Source of the DNA: an uncultured Hungatella sp.
GTDB lineage: Bacteria; Bacillota; Clostridia; Lachnospirales; Lachnospiraceae
Direction of reading: 5' to 3'
DNA: 64,000 bases
Assembly (NCBI GenBank): GCA_910585435.1
Contig: CAJUEJ010000001.1
Span: 341,092-405,091 of the forward strand
The stretch's first letter is position 1, and every line of letters begins with the position of its first letter. The position numbers and the translations under genes are program-made. The notes under the pieces are model-generated. The model was not told the DNA's origin and searched no databases. It was given only the letters and a program-made list of their open reading frames with translations. This document shows, piece by piece, positions 18,481-26,173 of the stretch.

Positions 18481-18522
18481 ATTATTAAATTATTTTACAG
18501 AAAAATAAGAGGATGATAAGTT

Positions 18523-19605
18523 ATGGGAACAATAGTGTTAAATAAAAAAAATATTTTAATAACAGGGGTAGCTGGATTTATAGGCGCAAATTTGACTATG
18601 ACACTTTTGAAAAAGCTTAATGATATAACAATCATAGGAATCGACAATCTAAACGATTATTATGATGTCAAATTAAAAGAATATCGTCTGAAAATGATTG
18701 ACTCAGTCCAAAAGATGGATGGCAGCTCATTCAAGTTTTATAAACAGGACATAGCAGATAAAGAAGCCCTTGATTCTCTATTTAATCTATACACTCCTGA
18801 TATCGTAGTAAACCTTGCCGCTCAGGCGGGAGTCAGATATTCCATTACCAATCCGGATGCATACATAAGTTCGAATGTCCTTGGTTTTTACAATATCCTG
18901 GAGGCCTGCAGAAAGCTTGGAGATAAGCTGGAGCATCTGGTATATGCATCGTCGTCTTCTGTCTATGGAGGAAATACAAAAATACCGTTTGCCGAGTCTG
19001 ACTTTGTGGACAAGCCGGTAAGTCTGTACGCAGCATCAAAAAAATCAAATGAACTGTTTGCACACAGTTATTCAAAATTATATGCCATCCCTTCCACAGG
19101 CCTTCGTTTCTTTACTGTTTACGGGCCGGCCGGAAGACCGGATATGGCATATTTTTCATTTACGAATAAGTTGATAAACAACGAAGAAATACAGATTTTT
19201 AATTATGGAAATTGTAAGAGAGATTTCACCTATATTGACGACATTGTACATGGTGTGATTGAAGTTATGAAAAATGCTCCGGATAAAAGCATAGGCGAAG
19301 ACGGGCTGCCGTTGCCTCCGTACAATATTTATAATATTGGAAACAGCAATCCGGAGAGTTTACTGGATTTTGTACGGATTCTGTCTGAGGAACTGGTTCG
19401 GGCACAGGTTTTGCCTGAGGGTTTTGACCTTGAAGCACATAAAAAACTGGTTCCTATGCAGCCGGGAGATGTGCCGGTTACCTATGCGGATACAAGCAAA
19501 CTGGAGAAGGATACAAATTTTAAGCCAGAGACAGACCTGCGTACTGGTCTGAGAAATTTTGCTGAATGGTACAAGGAATATTATAAATATTTACTGAATA
19601 AATAG
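18523..19605 (+). CDS. UDP-glucuronate 4-epimerase
   Basis: 360 residues. ILITGVAGFIGANL near the N-terminus is the NAD site; IDNLNDYYDVKLKEYRL is a diagnostic stretch of UDP-glucuronate 4-epimerases (CapI/LspL/GlaE type) that hexose epimerases lack. The catalytic Tyr-x3-Lys is in SLYAASKKSNE, with YASSSSVYGG before it, and FFTVYGPAGRPDMA is the conserved substrate loop. It interconverts UDP-glucuronate and UDP-galacturonate, so the glycan probably contains galacturonic acid. It has its own ribosome site and lies behind a terminator, with an internal TATAAT-like element at 18401, so it may be expressed separately from the main operon. Base composition is less AT-rich than that of the genes before it. 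Confidence 0.85.
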   Translation: MGTIVLNKKNILITGVAGFIGANLTMTLLKKLNDITIIGIDNLNDYYDVKLKEYRLKMIDSVQKMDGSSFKFYKQDIADKEALDSLFNLYTPDIVVNLAAQAGVRYSITNPDAYISSNVLGFYNILEACRKLGDKLEHLVYASSSSVYGGNTKIPFAESDFVDKPVSLYAASKKSNELFAHSYSKLYAIPSTGLRFFTVYGPAGRPDMAYFSFTNKLINNEEIQIFNYGNCKRDFTYIDDIVHGVIEVMKNAPDKSIGEDGLPLPPYNIYNIGNSNPESLLDFVRILSEELVRAQVLPEGFDLEAHKKLVPMQPGDVPVTYADTSKLEKDTNFKPETDLRTGLRNFAEWYKEYYKYLLNK

Positions 19606-19756
19606 TATGCCAAAGCTGCCAGAATTGAAAGCCAGAATTGAAACACACACCCCTCCTTGCCAAAAGATTATCCTTATGTTAAACTTAAAACAGGCAATAT
19701 ATGGATACTGCTATGGTTAAGCTTAAATATTTATTCAGAGGGAGGAAGGTGCTGGT

Positions 19757-21367
19757 ATGGGGATGTTTTTGAACAGTATTACACCGGTTGAGGAATACAA
19801 AGAGATCACAAAAAGCCGGTTTTTTGTAGATAAGACCTGGTTGATCGATGATCTTTTATCAACGGCAAAGACAGACGGACAGAGGTTTCTCTGCATTACC
19901 AGACCCCGAAGATTTGGGAAAAGTATTATGGCAAATATGCTCTGTACTTTTTTTGAGAAGGGAGCAGGTGCAGACGCTGTATTTGACAGGCTTAAAATAG
20001 CAGGCTCTTCCTATTATCAGACAAATTTAAATAGCAGAGATGTAATTTATATTGATTTCAGCAGATTGCCAAGAAATTGTCAGTGCTATGAGCAGTATAT
20101 TGGCCGTATCCAGGACGGGATGAATGAGGAGCTTGCCGAAAAATATCCGCAGTTGAATCTGAATATAGAAGGGGCTGTTTGGGATAATCTGCAGCTTATT
20201 TTTGAAAAGACGAAGGATAAATTTGTTTTTATTATGGATGAGTGGGATGCAATTTTCCATAAAGATTTTATTACAGAGAAGGATAAAAAGAATTATCTTG
20301 AATTTTTAAGGGATTTGCTAAAGGGGCAGGCGTACGTAGAACTGGCGTATATGACGGGAATTTTGCCTGTTGCCAAGTACTCCAGCGGTTCAGAGATTAA
20401 TATGTTTAGAGAATATGATATGTCCACAAAAACAAAATTTAGCGAGTACTTTGGATTTTTGGACGCAGAGGTGGATCAGCTGTTTGCTATTTATCAGAAG
20501 ACGACAGCAGATCCTAAAATAACCCGTGACAGTCTGGCGCTGTGGTATGATGGTTACTATACGGCTGCCGGAGATAAATTGTATAATCCTCGTTCGGTTG
20601 TATGTGCTTTTACTGATAATCAGATCAGCAGCTATTGGACCAGCTCAGGTCCTTATGATGAGATTTTTTATTATATCCGCAATAATATTGAGGCAGTGCG
20701 GGATGACCTGATTCTGATGGCTGCAGGAGAAGGAATCGAGGCAGAAATTCAGAATTATGCGGCAGCTTCCATGAATCTGAACACAAAAGATGAAATATAT
20801 TCGGCCATGGTTGTCTATGGACTCCTGACTTATGAGGAAGGATTGGTATATATTCCTAACCGGGAGATTATGGAACAGTTTAAAAGGATGCTGGTATCAA
20901 AGGATTCCCTCGGATATGTATACAATCTGGCCAGGATGTCTGAAAAAATGCTGAAAGCAACCATTGACGGAGACACCGAGACAATGGCCGAGATATTAAA
21001 ATATGCACATGACACAGAATCGCCTATTTTGTCATATAACAGTGAGATAGAATTATCAGCAGTAGTAAATCTGGTCTATCTGGCAGCACGCGACAAATAT
21101 CGCGTGGAACGGGAAGATAAGGCAGGAGAAGGATACGTAGACTTTATTTTCTACCCTGAGCGAAAGGGGGCTGATGCTATTATTTTGGAATTGAAGGTGG
21201 ATTCCACGCCGGAAGACGCTATCAGACAGATAAAAGCTAAGAATTACGTGCTGCGTTTTAAAGGAAAGCTGGGGGAACAGCCAAAGTATACAGGCAGGAT
21301 TCTGGCAGTCGGTATCAGCTGTGACAGAAAGACTAAAGAGCATAATTGCAAGGTAGAAGTGCTTTGA
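19757..21367 (+). CDS. AAA-ATPase-like protein with PD-(D/E)XK nuclease domain
   Basis: 536 residues. The N-terminal part is AAA-ATPase_like (PF09820 type): RPRRFGKS (Walker A variant) near residue 49 and FIMDEWDAIF (Walker B) near 158. The C-terminal part carries GYVDFIFYP at about 460 and ILELKVDS at about 475, the Asp...Glu-x-Lys arrangement of the PDDEXK_9/DUF1703 nuclease-like domain. A strong GGAGG site precedes the ATG. Proteins of this type occur in many copies in gut Clostridia and Bacteroidetes; their role is unknown. It stands alone here between the glycan locus and a convergent gene. Confidence 0.85.
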   Translation: MGMFLNSITPVEEYKEITKSRFFVDKTWLIDDLLSTAKTDGQRFLCITRPRRFGKSIMANMLCTFFEKGAGADAVFDRLKIAGSSYYQTNLNSRDVIYIDFSRLPRNCQCYEQYIGRIQDGMNEELAEKYPQLNLNIEGAVWDNLQLIFEKTKDKFVFIMDEWDAIFHKDFITEKDKKNYLEFLRDLLKGQAYVELAYMTGILPVAKYSSGSEINMFREYDMSTKTKFSEYFGFLDAEVDQLFAIYQKTTADPKITRDSLALWYDGYYTAAGDKLYNPRSVVCAFTDNQISSYWTSSGPYDEIFYYIRNNIEAVRDDLILMAAGEGIEAEIQNYAAASMNLNTKDEIYSAMVVYGLLTYEEGLVYIPNREIMEQFKRMLVSKDSLGYVYNLARMSEKMLKATIDGDTETMAEILKYAHDTESPILSYNSEIELSAVVNLVYLAARDKYRVEREDKAGEGYVDFIFYPERKGADAIILELKVDSTPEDAIRQIKAKNYVLRFKGKLGEQPKYTGRILAVGISCDRKTKEHNCKVEVL

Positions 21368-21392
21368 GAAAGGCTGTTTTAATAAAATTCGT

Positions 21393-21423
21393 AAAAAGGG
21401 AGATATGGCAGTATGCCATATCC
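21393..21423 (-). terminator. Intrinsic terminator for the DUF368 gene
   Basis: GATATGGCA (21402-21410) and TGCCATATC (21414-21422) form a perfect 9-bp stem with a 3-nt loop, lengthened by flanking G and C runs. On the minus strand it is followed by TTTTT (21397-21393). It lies about 110 nt past the DUF368 stop; with a T tract only on this side it serves mainly the minus strand. Confidence 0.65.
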
Positions 21424-21534
21424 CCCTGATGCCAATATCGATCCTAATACAGCCCAATAACGCCTATATTATAAATCCGGTAATTCTTCCATTCATAAAT
21501 ATATCTCCATAAATGTTCAATAGACTCTCTAATC

Positions 21535-22422
21535 TTACCCTTTCTCCCCCATCTTCATAGTCACAATTCCGAAAACCACTGCCAGCACAATCCCCAACCC
21601 TACCTGCAGGACAGTCAGGGAGGAGAGTTTGGCGATGACGCCTGTATTGTAGAAAATGGCAAATGGCGACGCGGCAATCAGGCCCAGAATTGCACAGTAG
21701 GTCTGGACACCGTATCGGTTAAATAAAAAGGTAATCAGCTTCGCTATCAGGAAAATCCCCAGAAGAACCCCGATGCCGAAAGGAAACAAAAGCATAAAAC
21801 CATGGATCATTCCGGTCATGTCAAAGGATCTCACCGCGTCTAAAAAGCTCTTGATGGTCTCAATAATACCGTAATAATATCCCAGAATCATCATCACAAG
21901 GGATCCGCTGACACCGGGAACCACCATGGTGGCGGAGGCGATGACTCCTACCAGAAACAAAAGAATCAGAGTCATAGGAGTCACGCTGAAGGTGCGCAGG
22001 ACTTCTTCTTCGGAATTCAGCATGGGAAGGAACACGGCGATGGAAAACAGGATTAAAAAAGCCAGGATACCGCTGATGCCGATAGAAGAGGAGGAGCGGC
22101 GCAGTTCTTTTTTTAGGGAAGTTACCAGTACCGGAAGGCCGCCCAGAATCAGCCCTACAAAGGCCATGCAGGTGACGAAGGTGTGGTGACTTAAAAGATA
22201 TTCGATAGCATAGGTAAATCCAACGATGCCGATGCCCAGGCCGATAGCCAGGGGAAGCAGCACTTTCAGACTGTTTTTCCAGTCTTTCAGCAGGTTGGAG
22301 ACAGAAGCGATCAGCTTGTCATAAATACCCAAAGACACAGCCATGGTGCCGCCGCTGACACCGGGGATGATGTTGGCAATGCCAATCAAAATTCCTTTTA
22401 CAATATCCATAACAAAAGCCAT
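21535..22422 (-). CDS. popT: DUF368 membrane protein, probable polyprenyl-phosphate transporter (PopT type)
   Basis: 295 residues with about eight membrane helices. Two inverted copies of a glycine-rich re-entrant motif are visible: NIIPGVSGGTMAVSLG at about residue 18 and VVPGVSGSLVMMILG at about 165, the signature of DUF368. Members of DUF368 and DedA families have been shown to return undecaprenyl phosphate to the inner leaflet, so this protein probably recycles the lipid carrier used by wall and polysaccharide synthesis. A GAGG site precedes the start. It is downstream of thyX on the same strand, 184 bp away. The carrier-recycling role is by family, not by any residue tested here. Confidence 0.82.
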   Translation of the reverse strand: MAFVMDIVKGILIGIANIIPGVSGGTMAVSLGIYDKLIASVSNLLKDWKNSLKVLLPLAIGLGIGIVGFTYAIEYLLSHHTFVTCMAFVGLILGGLPVLVTSLKKELRRSSSSIGISGILAFLILFSIAVFLPMLNSEEEVLRTFSVTPMTLILLFLVGVIASATMVVPGVSGSLVMMILGYYYGIIETIKSFLDAVRSFDMTGMIHGFMLLFPFGIGVLLGIFLIAKLITFLFNRYGVQTYCAILGLIAASPFAIFYNTGVIAKLSSLTVLQVGLGIVLAVVFGIVTMKMGEKG

Positions 22423-22484
22423 AGATGAAAATCCTCTTTTCTATACGATAATCTTTTTGCTGGGGTGCTAAAATCAGTATATGT

Positions 22485-22512
22485 CTGGGCACTTGCTGCG
22501 CTGACCGTACGA
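22485..22512. repeat. Short intergenic repeat copy (shared 15-mer)
   Basis: GCGCTGACCGTACGA at 22498-22512 recurs exactly at 51389-51403, both times between genes. Copy 1 lies between DUF368 and thyX, copy 2 after argF. The core contains the palindrome CGTACG. Confidence 0.5.
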
Positions 22513-22606
22513 CGCGCCGGAATGCCGTTTTTGCATTCTGTGTGCATCCACCGGCTCATAGTAACCCTCTTTTATTCATAGTGGCGCCGGAAAAAGGCAC
22601 AGGAAA

Positions 22607-23992
22607 TTAATTTGAAGGCCGCAATTCTCTGAAATCCTCAACCACCTGTCTCATATTCCCGCATGTCATCTTCCCTTCCGGGCAGAAGCCGTTGACATAG
22701 CAGCTGGGGCCGAAGAGGCCAAAAAGCGCAGGGCAGGAATTTCGTAAACACCGGAGGATTTCTACGGAAACTTTTTGTATTTCCCACTGGGCGCGGCTGC
22801 AGGTTCTTAACTGGATAAAATGGTTCAGCTCCCTTGCATTGACAGTAGTCATGATGTCCATCACATTGCCGCTTAATGCATAGTAGTAGCCGTATTTTCG
22901 CAGCACCGGATTCTGATACATCTCCTTTGCCATGGCGTAAGCCTGCTTTACAGCCTGCTGATAAGTTTTTGCCATGCGGGCATCAGACCGGATGGTATCG
23001 GGAAGGATAAAGTGGCTGTGGTCCATATCACAGATGGAAGGAATGATGATGGACTGCATCCGGTGCCGAACCATATGGGTGATACCGGACAGAGTCATAT
23101 GGGAAATTAAAAATGAATAGGTCAGCTGTTCCAATTCTCTGGGACGCTTAGATTTAATCAGTGCGTCAACATCCAAAACGGAATCTGAACCGGGATGATT
23201 CACGGAATATGCAGTGTTTAGTATATCCAGCGGATTGGATGGGGCATTTAACAGACGGATGCTCCCAGCTTCCTGGGGAGTAACAAAGGATACCTCTAAA
23301 GCTTTATAGACAGATTGGCTGTCGGCTAAACCGCTGTTCTCAAGAACTCCCTTTGCCGGCGCAGGCTCTTCACGTCCCGGCTCAGAGAAAATCCCCGGAA
23401 GAATTTCTTCTACCTGCCGGACTATCTGATCCGCCAGATCCTGTAATTCAGGTATTCCCTGCCCCCTGCCCCGGCGGATGGCAGACAGAAGCTGAAGCAG
23501 CTCACGGGCATTTAAGGTGCAGTAGAAATTGCTGTGGAAAGAGTAGGGCAGCAGAAATCGGGCGTCTTCTTTGGGAACGCCTCCTTCCAGCAGATTCTCA
23601 TATGCCGAAAACAGCATATCCATATACTGACAATACTGTTTTCTCTCTCCTCCCTCCAGATCTTCGGGAATATAGTATCCCGAATTGCTGAAATCCACGT
23701 AACGGCGGGATTTTACCGTGAAAGATGCCAGCCGGCACTCAATAAAAAACTGCTCTGTGAAGGCAGAGACATCCTTAAGGGCAAGGGTAAAAACAGCGTG
23801 TTCAATGACAGATTTATGGCCGGAAACGAACACCTTCTGAATCAGCGCCTGATTCCTGGGATTCTCCTTTGCTTTTTCGAATATTTCAACAGCATCTCCT
23901 TTGGTGGTGGAAATCCTGGCAGCGCTGGCGCAGATTTCCATACTGTTTCTATTGTAACTGATCAGTTCAGCCTGTGATCCGTTTTTCATCAT
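22607..23992 (-). CDS. thyX: FAD-dependent thymidylate synthase, tandem-domain form
   Basis: 461 residues, about twice a normal ThyX (~220-250). The first half has HKSVIEHAVFTL and ECRLASFTVKSRRY, a form of the RHRxxSxxxxSxR motif with Ser and Arg kept, then TLNARELLQLL. The second half repeats the order: SGITHMVRHRMQS, then TVNARELNHFIQLRTCSRAQ, but the second RHR motif runs into IIIPSICD rather than the full signature. This suggests an internal duplication in which each half supplies part of the active site, as ThyX works as a tetramer with shared sites. It makes dTMP from dUMP using methylene-THF and FAD. A DHFR gene lies 1.6 kb away. Confidence 0.85.
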   Translation of the reverse strand: MMKNGSQAELISYNRNSMEICASAARISTTKGDAVEIFEKAKENPRNQALIQKVFVSGHKSVIEHAVFTLALKDVSAFTEQFFIECRLASFTVKSRRYVDFSNSGYYIPEDLEGGERKQYCQYMDMLFSAYENLLEGGVPKEDARFLLPYSFHSNFYCTLNARELLQLLSAIRRGRGQGIPELQDLADQIVRQVEEILPGIFSEPGREEPAPAKGVLENSGLADSQSVYKALEVSFVTPQEAGSIRLLNAPSNPLDILNTAYSVNHPGSDSVLDVDALIKSKRPRELEQLTYSFLISHMTLSGITHMVRHRMQSIIIPSICDMDHSHFILPDTIRSDARMAKTYQQAVKQAYAMAKEMYQNPVLRKYGYYYALSGNVMDIMTTVNARELNHFIQLRTCSRAQWEIQKVSVEILRCLRNSCPALFGLFGPSCYVNGFCPEGKMTCGNMRQVVEDFRELRPSN

Positions 23993-24200
23993 AAATATAC
24001 CAACCTTAACTTTTTGTGCCTGATGTTCTGGTTCTAAAATACTTCAAGCAGTATAGCATAAATTTCGGACATTGACAATCTTGAAGTTGCCACGTATTAA
24101 AGGAATGCATATGCAGGGATAATGGATAAAACGAGGAAAAAGCAGAATAACAAAAAATGAAGCATCCGTCCAATGCTTCACCTGTCAAATATTCTATAAA

Positions 24201-24270
24201 GCAGATAATGGGAGTCGAACCCACCCCCTCAGCTTGGGAAGCTGATGTACTACCGATATACTATATCTGC
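24201..24270 (-). tRNA. tRNA-Gly (anticodon CCC)
   Basis: Read on the minus strand, GCAGATA and TATCTGC form the 7-bp acceptor stem; a short D arm containing CGGTAG, an anticodon stem TCAGC/GCTGA with loop TTCCCAA (anticodon CCC), and a T arm GTGGG-TTCGACT-CCCAT follow. 70 nt, no encoded CCA. It decodes GGG. It lies upstream of thyX on the same strand. Confidence 0.92.
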
Positions 24271-24342
24271 GTCATTACTTTATCTAGTATAGCAGAAATT
24301 TAAAAAAATGCAAGCGGAAATTTTCAGATTCATGGATATTCA

Positions 24343-24371
24343 TTGATATTTCCTATAGATTAAGGTATAAT
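24343..24371 (+). promoter_or_regulatory. Sigma-A promoter for the gene at 24407/24475
   Basis: TTGATA at 24343-24348 and a perfect TATAAT at 24366-24371, spaced by 17 bp. It is 36 bp before the ATG at 24407, which in turn has a GAGGGGG site, so promoter, ribosome site and ATG are well arranged for a start at 24407 rather than 24475. Confidence 0.7.
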
Positions 24372-24406
24372 TTTGATAGAAATCTTATGAGGGGGACGCC
24401 AGGAAC

Positions 24407-25443
24407 ATGAAGGTACAGGAACTGAGAGAACTTTTAAAGGGCGCTGACAAAGCACTGACAGATAAAAGGCTTTTGTGGAGGTATATAAGAACCTGACAAA
24501 GAGCAGGAAGGAAGAACTGGATGATGTGATTATCGGGATTCTGGAGGGCAGGGAGGAGAAGAAAGAGATAAAAAAGGCGCCGGTTAATTTTGCACAGCTG
24601 GAGCAGGAGATTCCCTTTTTTCTGGAGAATGCCTATGCTCAGAACTACTTTGCGCCTAACCGTGTGATCCCGAAAAACCAGCGCTCCAAATGGCGTTTCC
24701 AGGTAAAAAGTTACATAAAGGAGTTGGATAAAATTCCGTCAGATAGCCAGGACTATTCTCAGGGAGTAAAGCTTTTAGGAGATCTGTATCACATGCTTTG
24801 CTACGGCTGCAACTACTGGATTTTCTCCACGGATGATCCCTTTCGGTCTGTGGGGTGGAGACAGGAAGAGCTGTTTGGCGTGCTGGTGAAGAAAACATTT
24901 TATCTGGGATATACCAGAGACAATATAAAATCGCTGCTTTTAGATACCAGCACAGGTGGCTTAAGCCGTGAATCACTGTATCAGGGGAATATGTTTGTGC
25001 TTCTGTCAGAGCTTAAGACCAGCGATGTAAAATATATGGCTATAGAGCTTGCAAAAGAGATAATCGATGAAAAGAAAACCAAGCTGAAGCCTTTGGGCAA
25101 ATGGGCTGATGGCCGGTATGAGCTGGAGGAAGCTATTGATAATCTCTGTGAAATGATATTGATGATTTCCATCGCTTTAAATGAGCCGGAGCTGGGAGTG
25201 GATTATTTTTTCAGAACCTGTACGGATACAGACAAAGAGATTACACTGTATAAGGCTTTAAGGCTCATTGACTGGATGGATGAGGATGAACTGTGGCTGG
25301 ATGTGTACCGCTATGGACTGAAGAAAAAGATTAAGCCAAGAGACAACCTGGTAAAGGAATATACAGAGCGGATACAGGCAGCTGGGGAAAAGGAAGATGA
25401 GCCGGAAGAAGACTGCGAAAAGCTAAAAGGGCAGAAAGTTTGA
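24407..25443 (+). CDS. Unknown conserved-looking protein with apparent N-terminal frameshift
   Basis: The long frame runs from a GTG at 24475 to 25443 (322 residues), but GTG has a poor ribosome site. The ATG at 24407, with a good site and promoter, reads MKVQELRELLKGADKALTDK and then, at the AAAA run 24464-24467, leaves the frame of the rest; one extra A would fuse it in frame to KAFVEVYKNLTKSRKEELDD. So the gene is best seen as 24407-25443 carrying a one-base deletion (or a sequencing error). The product is mainly helical and soluble, with an acidic/lysine-rich C-terminus (KEDEPEED) and no domain I recognise. No membrane segment or signal peptide. The DHFR gene follows after 126 bp. Confidence 0.6.
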
Positions 25444-25550
25444 GAAAGCAGAAGCCCGAAGAAAAGAGGCTTGCACGGCAAAGATACGAAAAACAGAAGC
25501 CGGGAAGAGGAAGATAAGCCGGAAGAAGATTAAGAAAAGCTAAAAAGGCA
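25385..25550 (+). repeat. Imperfect direct repeat at and after the 3' end of the unknown gene
   Basis: Bases 25385-25433 (inside the gene's acidic tail) recur at 25502-25550 (past its stop) with six differences in 49. The offset is 117 bp, a multiple of three, so the second copy lies in the same frame; in it a TGC codon has become TAA. This looks like a duplicated tail, now outside the coding region. Confidence 0.75.
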
Positions 25551-25569
25551 CTATAAGGAGACAAAATCG

Positions 25570-26061
25570 ATGAACATGATCGTAGCTGTAGATAAAAACT
25601 GGTCCATCGGAAAGGATGGGCATCTTTTAGTCAGTATTCCGGCGGATCAGAAATTATTCAGGGAAGAAACCATGGGGAAGGTGGTAATCATGGGGCGGAA
25701 AACCCTGGAGAGCCTTCCCGGCGGGCAGCCTTTATATGGAAGGATCACCATCGTGCTGTCGCGGGACCCGGCGTACAAAGTAAAGGGGGCTACAGTGTGC
25801 CACAGTGTGGAGGAGGCCCTGGAGGAGACAAAAAAATACCGGTCTGAGGATATTTTTGTGGCAGGCGGCCAGCAGATCTATGAGCAGTTCCTGCCCTGGT
25901 GCAGCGTAGTCCATGTGACCTTTATTGATTATCAGTATGAGGCGGACACCTGTTTCCCTGATTTAGATAAGAGCAGGGAGTGGGTGATGGATCTGGAGTC
26001 AGAGGAAGAAACGTATTTTAATCTCTGTTATACGTTCAGAAGGTATGTAAGAAAATTGTAA
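25570..26061 (+). CDS. folA: Dihydrofolate reductase
   Basis: 163 residues, standard size. MIVAVDKNWSIGKDGHLL is the conserved N-terminus; the following SIPADQKLFREET contains the active-site acidic residue (Asp) and the phosphate-side Thr. MGRKTLESLP is the NADPH-binding block and FVAGGQQIYEQFLP the second glycine pair. The usual LPW after the Gly is LLV here, a departure from the common consensus. It reduces dihydrofolate with NADPH. A TAAGGAG site sits ahead of the ATG. Together with thyX (which does not itself produce dihydrofolate) it shows that the cell keeps both. Confidence 0.92.
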   Translation: MNMIVAVDKNWSIGKDGHLLVSIPADQKLFREETMGKVVIMGRKTLESLPGGQPLYGRITIVLSRDPAYKVKGATVCHSVEEALEETKKYRSEDIFVAGGQQIYEQFLPWCSVVHVTFIDYQYEADTCFPDLDKSREWVMDLESEEETYFNLCYTFRRYVRKL

Positions 26062-26092
26062 TAGTTCGGTAACAATTTGTCCGGTCTAAAAC

Positions 26093-26121
26093 TTGACAAG
26101 ATTTGTAAAAGGAATTATCTT
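26093..26121 (+). promoter_or_regulatory. Probable sigma-A promoter for the NlpC/P60 gene
   Basis: Perfect TTGACA at 26093-26098, spacer of 17, then TATCTT at 26116-26121. It is about 50 bp before the ATG at 26174. The -10 is weaker than consensus. Confidence 0.5.
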
Positions 26122-26173
26122 TTTATATAGGAACAGAGAATATTTGGAAATTTTGCCGGATGAGGAGAAGTAG

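Noticed and set aside
19757..21367. Anti-phage defence system
   Set aside because: Nuclease and ATPase motifs alone are not enough; there is no partner gene and the family is common outside defence islands.
24006..24224. 72-codon open frame on the minus strand
   Set aside because: It overlaps the tRNA-Gly gene and has no ribosome site or recognisable product.
24461..24470. Programmed -1 ribosomal frameshift at the A run
   Set aside because: The site TAAAAGG lacks a classical X-XXY-YYZ heptamer, and no strong pseudoknot is evident; a deletion or read error is simpler.
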